Under the pieces are notes generated by a model. That model ran no database searches. It saw only the letters and a list, made by a program, of their open reading frames with translations, and was not told the origin of the DNA. A DNA stretch of 29,842 nt, from assembly GCA_934122155.1 (NCBI GenBank), contig CAKOVX010000011.1:1-29842 (forward strand), read 5' to 3'. Position 1 is the first letter of the stretch, and each line of letters opens with the position of its first letter. Source of the stretch: an uncultured Clostridia bacterium. Its GTDB lineage: Bacteria; Bacillota; Clostridia; TANB77; CAG-508. Of this stretch, positions 24,658-29,842 are shown piece by piece. A program made the position numbers and the translations under genes.

Positions 24658-25345
24658 TTTAAAAGACATAATACAAAAGAACTTTGATAAAGAAAAAAAT
24701 TATAATATCATTTTATCAAAAATAGAAAGGAGAAATAGTATGAAAGTAAAATTAGGATATGTTTTAGCTTCAAGTTTTGTGGCAATAGCACTGCTAGTAG
24801 GAATTGTGGCATATAATGTACCTAGAAACAATAATGAAACTATTATACCATCAACTGAACAAGGAATAATAAAACTAAATATAAATAAAGCAAAAGAGCA
24901 AAGCATGATGAAACTAGATGCGGATATAAAAGAAATACAAGTTGATTTAATTAAGGAATTTGACAAAACTTTTCCATTCGTTAAAAAAGATATTAATGCA
25001 CCTAAAGACTTAAAAAATTATGGTGTAAATAGAGTTATAATGACTAGAAAAGACCCTTCAGATAAAGACTATACTGTAACTCATGATTATATTTGGGATT
25101 ATTCAAATGAGGCAGAAAATAGGACAATAAGAATAGCATTTTCAAAGGTTGGAAAACCAGTAAGAGACTATCACTTAAGCTGTGATGAAAAAATATCAAA
25201 GATAGAAAACACAGATGTTATAATAACACAATATGAAGACCTATATTTAGCTGAATTTAAACTAGATGATGTGTACTTGGATATAGAAACAAAAGGATTA
25301 ACACAAACAGAACTAGTAGATTTTCTAGTATCAATAATTAAATAA
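24650..25345 (+). CDS. Putative anti-sigma factor, single-pass membrane protein
   Basis: The 231-residue protein has a short charged cytoplasmic N-terminus (1-31), one membrane helix (about 33-57, GYVLASSFVAIALLVGIVAY), and an extracytoplasmic C-terminal domain without Cys. Coupling by an eight-base overlap to an ECF sigma gene, and this topology, are those of anti-sigma factors. The N-terminus is too short for a full zinc anti-sigma (ZAS) domain and lacks the HxxxCxxC motif. The C-terminal domain (about 90-231) is not recognised and could be a DUF4367-like sensor. The ATG follows GAAGGTGAT. It is made only if the sigma mRNA is translated or its own site is used. Confidence 0.65.
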   Translation: MNNLKDIIQKNFDKEKNYNIILSKIERRNSMKVKLGYVLASSFVAIALLVGIVAYNVPRNNNETIIPSTEQGIIKLNINKAKEQSMMKLDADIKEIQVDLIKEFDKTFPFVKKDINAPKDLKNYGVNRVIMTRKDPSDKDYTVTHDYIWDYSNEAENRTIRIAFSKVGKPVRDYHLSCDEKISKIENTDVIITQYEDLYLAEFKLDDVYLDIETKGLTQTELVDFLVSIIK

Positions 25346-25357
25346 AGTTAAAAAAAT

Positions 25358-25400
25358 AAGAGCTTTTACCACAATATATACTGGTAAAAACTCTTTTTTT
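25358..25400. terminator. Bidirectional terminator between the anti-sigma gene and sigK
   Basis: Arms 25358-25371 and 25382-25395 pair at 13 of 14 positions around a 10-base loop. T-runs are present to 25400 on the plus strand and on the minus side (A-run 25351-25356). Confidence 0.85.
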
Positions 25401-25404
25401 AAAA

Positions 25405-26103
25405 CTATTCTCTAAATTCTTTAGCTAATTTATTAATAGCTTTAGTTTCAATTCTTGAAACATATGAGCGAGATATAGCCATAGAATCTGCAATTTCATT
25501 TTGAGTTTTAGGTTTTTCACCATTTAAACCAAAACGTAATTCCAAAATAGTTTTTTCCCTTTCCTTTAAAACTTCTTTCATTTTCTCATATAGTTTTTTT
25601 ATTTTAAATTTTAAATCAACTTCATCTTCAATATTTTTATCGCTATTTTCCAAAACTTCTTGTAAAGTAACTACATTATCATCTTTGTCTTTTCCAATAG
25701 GGTCATCCAAGTAAACCTCAGCTCCTAATTTTTTAGTGCTTCTTAAATACATAAGAACTTCATTATCAATACAACGAGAAACATAAGTAGCTAAACGTAC
25801 ACCTTTTGAGCTATCAAAACTATTTATGCCTTTAATTAAACCAATACTACCAATAGAAATTAAATCGTCTTGATCTACTCTAGTAGCAGTATATTTTTTA
25901 CATACATGTGCAACTAATCTTAAGTTTCTTTCAATTAATATATTTCTAGCTTCATCATCACCAGATTTCATAAGATCTAAATATTTTTTTTCTTCTTCAC
26001 CACTCAAAGGCTCTGGAAACAATGCATTATTTGAAATATATCCAACCAAAAAAATAGTAGAATTTAAAAATGCTAAAAGGCCACTAATAGAAAAGGCAAA
26101 CAT
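25405..26103 (-). CDS. sigK: RNA polymerase sporulation sigma factor sigma-K
   Basis: Sigma-K directs late mother-cell transcription. The 232-residue protein begins with a hydrophobic pro-sequence (MFAFSISGLLAFLNSTIFLVGY) of the kind removed by SpoIVFB. It continues with NNALFPEPLSGEEEKKYL, very close to Bacillus sigma-K and unlike sigma-E. Region 2 (NLRLVAHVCKKY, DDLISIGSIGLIKGINSFD, TYVSRCIDNEVLMYLR) and the region 4 helix-turn-helix (TQNEIADSMAISRSYVSRIE) are complete. The gene is not split by a skin-like element. The ATG follows TTGGAGGT. CATATAAT at 26138-26131 (minus) resembles a sigma-E -10 element, as expected for sigK, but no -35 is clear. Confidence 0.93.
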   Translation of the reverse strand: MFAFSISGLLAFLNSTIFLVGYISNNALFPEPLSGEEEKKYLDLMKSGDDEARNILIERNLRLVAHVCKKYTATRVDQDDLISIGSIGLIKGINSFDSSKGVRLATYVSRCIDNEVLMYLRSTKKLGAEVYLDDPIGKDKDDNVVTLQEVLENSDKNIEDEVDLKFKIKKLYEKMKEVLKEREKTILELRFGLNGEKPKTQNEIADSMAISRSYVSRIETKAINKLAKEFRE

Positions 26104-26185
26104 AAATATACCTCCAATTCAATATATAAGATTATATGCAATAAAAAAATTAAAGTGCCTGGACCCAAAAAAATCATCTAAAACC

Positions 26186-26214
26186 TTGACACTAATAACA
26201 TAATATGGTAAAAT
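26186..26214 (+). promoter_or_regulatory. Strong sigma-A promoter of rplU-rpmA
   Basis: Consensus TTGACA (26186-26191), 17 bases, TAAAAT (26209-26214). The start would be near 26221, right at the beginning of the structured leader. Confidence 0.8.
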
Positions 26215-26220
26215 ACCTAA

Positions 26221-26317
26221 TTGTAAGCCGCCTGAGTCGGGCAACTAAATATTGCTTTAAGCAATTGCCTTGTTATTTATGCTTAGCGAGTATACGAATA
26301 TAGGAGGTGTACAAAGA
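26221..26317 (+). promoter_or_regulatory. L21-type ribosomal protein leader
   Basis: The leader of about 97 bases contains a GCCGCCTGAGTCGGGC hairpin region near 26227-26242 and an ATTGC/GCAAT stem-loop near 26252-26266. It ends with TAGGAGGTG before the ATG. Position, length and the GC-rich first hairpin match the Firmicute L21 leader, through which L21 is thought to repress its own operon. The family assignment is from memory of the motif. Confidence 0.6.
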
Positions 26318-26725
26318 ATGTACGCAATTATTGAAAGCTGTGGAAGACAATACAAAGTAACAGAAGGAGATGTAGTATTCTTCGAAAAATTAGAAGCCGA
26401 AGAAGGAAAAAAAGTAACATTTGATAATGTTGTTTTATTATCTGATGACAAAAAAGTAGAAGTTGGAGCTCCTTATGTAAAAGGCGTTAAAGTTGAAGGA
26501 AAAGTAGTTTCTCATGGTAAAGGTAAAAAGATTTTAGTTTACAAATACAAAGCTAAAAAGAATTACAGAAGAACTCAAGGACATAGACAACCATACACTA
26601 AAGTAGAAATTACAAAAATAAAAATGCCTACTGAAAAATCAGAAGCAAAAGTAGAAAATGCTGAAGTAAAAGAAACAGCAGCTAAAGCTACTACAAAAAA
26701 AGCTACAACTAAAAAAGAAGCTTAG
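26318..26725 (+). CDS. rplU: 50S ribosomal protein L21 with a C-terminal tail
   Basis: The core MYAIIESCGRQYKVTEGDVV to KVEITKI (about 1-102) is a full-length L21 that binds 23S rRNA. About 33 further residues, rich in Lys, Ala, Glu and Thr, follow (ending with a repeated ATTKKATTKKEA) and are absent from the standard 102-104-residue protein. The ATG at 26318 is behind TAGGAGG. An in-frame ATG at 26270 is rejected because it would lie inside the leader and add 16 non-conserved residues. rpmA follows after 82 bases. Confidence 0.96.
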   Translation: MYAIIESCGRQYKVTEGDVVFFEKLEAEEGKKVTFDNVVLLSDDKKVEVGAPYVKGVKVEGKVVSHGKGKKILVYKYKAKKNYRRTQGHRQPYTKVEITKIKMPTEKSEAKVENAEVKETAAKATTKKATTKKEA

Positions 26726-26807
26726 TTTAAAATTTGAATATATTATGGTAAAAACTATTACAAAGATAGAAATACCCTAAAACAAAAATTGAAGGGAGTG
26801 AAATAGG

Positions 26808-27083
26808 ATGGCTCATAAGAAAGGTCAAGGTAGTGTTAAAAACGGTAGAGACAGTGAGTCTAAACGTTTAGGACTAAAAAGAGCAGATGGTCAAGTAGTT
26901 CCAGCTGGTAATATACTAGTAAGACAAAGAGGAACAAAAATTCATCCAGGTACTAATGTTGGTATTGGTAGTGATGATACACTATATGCTAAAGTAACTG
27001 GAAAAGTTAAATTTGAAAGACTTGGCAGAGATAAAAAGAAAGTTAGCGTATATCCTGTTGAAGAAGGAAGTAAAGCTGAATAA
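26808..27083 (+). CDS. rpmA: 50S ribosomal protein L27
   Basis: The 91-residue protein begins MAHKKGQGSVKNGRDSESKR and has the conserved VRQRGTKIHPGTNVGIG. L27 reaches the peptidyl-transferase centre with its N-terminus. Most Firmicutes encode an extra nine or so residues ending in FFA that the protease Prp removes, and prp sits between rplU and rpmA. Here there is no extension and no prp gene, as in proteobacterial L27. The ATG follows GAAGGGAG. Confidence 0.97.
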   Translation: MAHKKGQGSVKNGRDSESKRLGLKRADGQVVPAGNILVRQRGTKIHPGTNVGIGSDDTLYAKVTGKVKFERLGRDKKKVSVYPVEEGSKAE

Positions 27084-27092
27084 TATAAAAGG

Positions 27093-27115
27093 CTCCACAT
27101 ATGTGGAGTTTTTTT
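27093..27115 (+). terminator. Terminator of rplU-rpmA
   Basis: CTCCAC/GTGGAG (27093-27098, 27103-27108) with loop ATAT, then seven T. Confidence 0.92.
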
Positions 27116-27125
27116 ATTATATATA

Positions 27126-27154
27126 TTGTAAAATTAGTCAAAATTAAGTATAAT
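27126..27154 (+). promoter_or_regulatory. Sigma-A promoter of trpS-obgE
   Basis: TTGTAA (27126-27131), 17 bases, TATAAT (27149-27154). The start near 27161 gives a leader of only about 28 bases, leaving no room for a T-box. Confidence 0.7.
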
Positions 27155-27188
27155 TAATATGTATTTTTTAAACAAAGGAATGATGAAA

Positions 27189-28211
27189 ATGGAAGAAAAG
27201 AAAAAACGTATTTTAACAGGAGACAGACCAACAGGAAGGTTACATATTGGTCATTATTTTGGATCTCTAAAAACAAGAGTAGAGATGCAAAATACTGGCA
27301 AATATGATACATATATTTTAATTGCAGATGTTCAAGCATTAACAGACAATTTTAATAATCCAGAGAAAGTTAGACAAAATGTAAGGCAAGTTATACTAGA
27401 TTATTTATCAGTAGGAATTGACCCAGAAAAAACAACAATATATATACAATCAATGGTACCAGAAACAGCAGAACTTACAGTGTTTTATTCTAATTTAGTA
27501 ACAATAGCTAGACTAGAAAGAAACCCAACTGTAAAAACAGAAATAGCACAGAAAAAAGAAATATTTGGAGAAAGTGTTACATATGGATTTTTAGGTTACC
27601 CAGTAAGTCAAGCTGCTGACATTACAGTTGTTGAAGGATCTTTAGTTCCAGTTGGAGAAGACCAATTACCTTTAATTGAACAATGTAGAGAAATCGTTAG
27701 AAAATTCAATAGCATATATGGTGAAGTTTTAACAGAACCAGAAGCTGTACTTTCAAGTGCAAAAAGAATTAAAGGACTAGATGGAAATGACAAAATGGGT
27801 AAATCTTTAGGCAATGCCATTTATTTATCAGACACTGAAGAAGAGATAAATAAAAAAGTAATGAGTGCATTAACTGATCCTGCTAGAATCAAAAAAGACG
27901 ATAAAGGACACCCAGATGTATGTATGGTTGCATATTATCACAAATTATTTAGTACTGAAGAAGAAGTGAAAAATGTTTGTGAAGAATGTAAAGCAGGAGC
28001 AAGAGGATGCGTAGCTTGTAAAAAACAATTAGCTAAAAATATAAACGAATTTTTAACACCAATTAGAGAAAAAAGAAAATATTATGAAGAAAGACCAGAA
28101 CTAGTCGAAAAAATATTAAAAGATGGAACAGAGAAAACAAGACAAACAGCAAGAGAAACAATGAGAAAAGTTAAAAAAGCGATGAAACTAGATTATTTTG
28201 AAGGAGAATAA
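27189..28211 (+). CDS. trpS: Tryptophanyl-tRNA synthetase
   Basis: It charges tRNA-Trp. The 340-residue class I synthetase has LTGDRPTGRLHIGHYFGSL (HIGH motif near 19-22) and DKMGKSLGNA (KMSKS variant near 205). A CEECKAGARGCVACKK segment near 258-273 has four Cys that could bind zinc. I chose ATG 27189, nine bases after AAAGGA. In-frame ATGs at 27180 and 27183 are too close to that site, and 27159 lies at or before the predicted transcription start. obgE begins two bases after the stop. Confidence 0.95.
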   Translation: MEEKKKRILTGDRPTGRLHIGHYFGSLKTRVEMQNTGKYDTYILIADVQALTDNFNNPEKVRQNVRQVILDYLSVGIDPEKTTIYIQSMVPETAELTVFYSNLVTIARLERNPTVKTEIAQKKEIFGESVTYGFLGYPVSQAADITVVEGSLVPVGEDQLPLIEQCREIVRKFNSIYGEVLTEPEAVLSSAKRIKGLDGNDKMGKSLGNAIYLSDTEEEINKKVMSALTDPARIKKDDKGHPDVCMVAYYHKLFSTEEEVKNVCEECKAGARGCVACKKQLAKNINEFLTPIREKRKYYEERPELVEKILKDGTEKTRQTARETMRKVKKAMKLDYFEGE

Positions 28212-28212
28212 A

Positions 28213-29487
28213 ATGTTTACAGACTATGTAAAAATAATTGCAAAGGCGGGAAATGGCGGTGATGGAGCCGTTTCTTTTCGTAGAGAAAAGTATGTTGCAG
28301 CAGGTGGACCTGACGGAGGAGACGGAGGAAGAGGCGGAAACGTGTATTTTGAAGTTGATCCAGACACAAACACTTTAATAGATTTCAGATATCAAAAGAA
28401 ATTTAAAGCTGAAAACGGAAGAAATGGCGAAGGTGCTAATAGATATGGAAGAAGTGGAGAAGACTTAACAATAAAAGTTCCTTTAGGAACTATTGTTAAA
28501 GATGCACAAACAGGAAAAGTTTTAGCTGACTTATCTGAAAAAGGACAAAAAGAACTTATATTACAAGGTGGCAGAGGTGGAAAAGGAAATTCACACTTTG
28601 CAACATCTACTAGACAAGCACCTAGATTTTCTCAAGAAGGAGAAAAATGCGAAGAAAAAGAACTTGTATTAGAGTTAAAGCTTTTAGCTGATGTTGGACT
28701 AATAGGATTTCCAAATGTAGGAAAATCAACACTATTATCAGTTGTAACTGATGCAACACCTAAAATTGCAGACTATCACTTTACTACACTTGAGCCAAAC
28801 TTAGGAGTAGTAAAAGGCGAATATGGAGATAGTTTTGTTATTGCAGATATTCCAGGAATAATTGAAGGGGCAAGCCAAGGAGTTGGACTTGGAATTCAAT
28901 TTTTACGCCATATTGAGAGAACAAGATTACTTCTTCATGTAATAGATGTATCTGGAATAGAAGGAAGAAATCCTGTAAAAGACTTTGAGATTATAAATGA
29001 AGAGTTAAAGAAATATAGTGAGAAGTTAAGTAAAAGAAAGCAAATAATAGTAGCAAACAAGGCTGACAGCATGCAAGATGAAAACCTATATTTAGAGCTA
29101 GAAAAAATGGCAAAAGAAAAAGGTTTAGAAATATATAAAATATCAGCTGCTACTAAACAAGGAGTAAAAGAACTACTTGCAAGAGTAAGTGAAGTATTAA
29201 AAACATTACCAAAAGAAGACTTAGTTGAAGTGGAAAAAATAAAAAAAGTGTATACATTAGAAGACAAAGAAGATATTACAGTAAAAAAAGAAGGCGGAAT
29301 GTATATAGTATCTGGTGATGTGATAACTAAACTTATGAGAACAGTAAACTTAGAAGACTATGAGTCATTACATTATTTTCATAGAAGATTAAATGAATTA
29401 GGTGTAAATGACAGACTAAAGGCATTAGGAATAAAAGATGGAGATTTAGTACAAATATCTGACTGGGAGCTTGAATGGGAAGAGTAA
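28213..29487 (+). CDS. obgE: Obg-family GTPase
   Basis: Obg is an essential GTPase in 50S ribosome assembly, stress response and sporulation. The 424-residue protein has the Gly-rich Obg domain (1-158, with GGDGGRGGNV), a G domain (G1 GFPNVGKST near 167, G3 DIPG near 212, G4 NKAD near 283, G5 SAA), and the Gram-positive C-terminal OCT domain. The ATG at 28213 follows AAGGAG. An upstream TTG at 28198 is inside trpS and would add five poorly conserved residues. It is an operon with trpS. Confidence 0.97.
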   Translation: MFTDYVKIIAKAGNGGDGAVSFRREKYVAAGGPDGGDGGRGGNVYFEVDPDTNTLIDFRYQKKFKAENGRNGEGANRYGRSGEDLTIKVPLGTIVKDAQTGKVLADLSEKGQKELILQGGRGGKGNSHFATSTRQAPRFSQEGEKCEEKELVLELKLLADVGLIGFPNVGKSTLLSVVTDATPKIADYHFTTLEPNLGVVKGEYGDSFVIADIPGIIEGASQGVGLGIQFLRHIERTRLLLHVIDVSGIEGRNPVKDFEIINEELKKYSEKLSKRKQIIVANKADSMQDENLYLELEKMAKEKGLEIYKISAATKQGVKELLARVSEVLKTLPKEDLVEVEKIKKVYTLEDKEDITVKKEGGMYIVSGDVITKLMRTVNLEDYESLHYFHRRLNELGVNDRLKALGIKDGDLVQISDWELEWEE

Positions 29488-29529
29488 AATATTTCTGTCA
29501 AAAAAGTTAATTAAAATTGAAGAAAAACA

Positions 29530-29558
29530 TTGAAAATAAAAATTTGTTATGATATTCT
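29530..29558 (+). promoter_or_regulatory. Promoter of the prepilin-like gene
   Basis: TTGAAA (29530-29535), 17 bases, TATTCT (29553-29558), leading to a leader of about 75 bases. Confidence 0.55.
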
Positions 29559-29639
29559 AAGGAAGAAAAAAATTACACATATTAAATTACCAAATGAAAA
29601 AACAAAATGAAAATACATAAGAAAGAGGAGGAAAAAACT

Positions 29640-29842
29640 TTGAAAAAAGTAGGAAAATTAAGAACAAATAAAAAATCAGCAAGAGAGGATTACTCAAATC
29701 AAAAAGGTATTACTTTAATAGCGTTAGTAGTAACTATTATAGTATTATTAATATTAGCAGGAGTGACATTAAATGCGTTGTTTAATGAGAATGGCATATT
29801 AACCAAATCGAGAGATACTGGCAATATAATGGAAGACGCTAA
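29640..29842 (+). CDS. Type IV prepilin-like protein (5' part, runs off the window)
   Basis: The start is TTG 29640, eight bases after GAGGAGG. A basic leader of about 22 residues ends at QKG, then ITLIALVVTIIVLLILAGVT, a hydrophobic helix. The Gly-|-Ile-Thr-Leu-Ile junction and helix match the class III signal peptide cut by prepilin peptidase, although Glu at position +5 of classic pilins is Ala here. The following LNALFNENGILTKS is common in the clostridial pilin-like surface proteins of this group, which often carry large variable C-terminal domains. The frame remains open to the window edge, so the C-terminal domain is not known. Confidence 0.75.
   Translation, partial: MKKVGKLRTNKKSAREDYSNQKGITLIALVVTIIVLLILAGVTLNALFNENGILTKSRDTGNIMEDA

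Noticed and set aside
26149..26166. Phrase AAAGTGCCTGGACCC upstream of the rplU promoter as an interspersed repeat
   Set aside because: It resembles GTGCCTG-type short repeats seen in other genomes, but only one copy is in the window and no palindrome is clear.
26270..26317. Upstream ATG for rplU
   Set aside because: It lies inside the structured L21 leader, and the extra 16 residues are not L21-like.
27155..27188. T-box or tryptophan attenuator ahead of trpS
   Set aside because: The leader predicted from the promoter is about 28 bases, too short for either.
28198..28212. TTG 28198 as the obgE start
   Set aside because: Its first codons are the ribosome site of the ATG at 28213, and Obg proteins start with the MF-x-D sequence found there.

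Overview
The base composition (about 30% GC), strong AGGAGG-type ribosome binding sites, several TTG starts, SpoVT and an uninterrupted sigma-K gene point to a spore-forming, low-GC Firmicute of the Clostridia, probably an uncultured gut lineage. The glycolytic, cell-wall, ribosomal and replication genes are ordinary chromosomal housekeeping genes, so this is core genome with small accessory patches.

Layout. 1-424: the 3' remnant of a reverse transcriptase and a gene-poor stretch. 425-6070: recD2 helicase (frame-interrupted), comF, a KAP-type P-loop NTPase overlapping comF, and spoVT. 6071-6525: a small protein gene behind four 11-bp-phased direct repeats and followed by two hairpins. 6605-12750: the lower-glycolysis cluster gap-pgk-tpiA-gpmI-eno with a strong terminator. 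12750-15728: minus-strand tRNA-Gln(CTG), a partial duplication of its 5' end around a GC-rich insert, a sortase-anchored VWA surface protein, and small membrane proteins. 15783-21867: operon murB-yvcK-glycogen debranching enzyme-ruvC-holA. 21887-26103: rubrerythrin, a zinc-dependent PLC-like protein, a convergent polysaccharide deacetylase, an ECF sigma/anti-sigma pair (sigma gene frame-interrupted), and sigK. 26186-29487: rplU-rpmA behind an L21-type leader, then trpS-obgE. 29640-end: the start of a prepilin-like protein.

Main observation. Two genes, recD2 and the ECF sigma factor, can be read through only by a +1 shift, and in both the zero-frame codon at the shift point is CGG followed by A (skip C, read GGA as Gly). 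I checked every CGG triplet in the window against the reading frames of all the genes called here: CGG is never used as an in-frame sense codon elsewhere, although CGT, CGC, CGA, AGA and AGG are used. In recD2 the Gly restored by the shift is the conserved Gly of the helicase motif HKxQG. This suggests that CGG is unassigned or poorly decoded in this organism and works as a +1 recoding signal that gates a DNA helicase and a stress-type sigma factor. The competing explanation, two independent one-base errors or mutations of identical form, can be tested directly.
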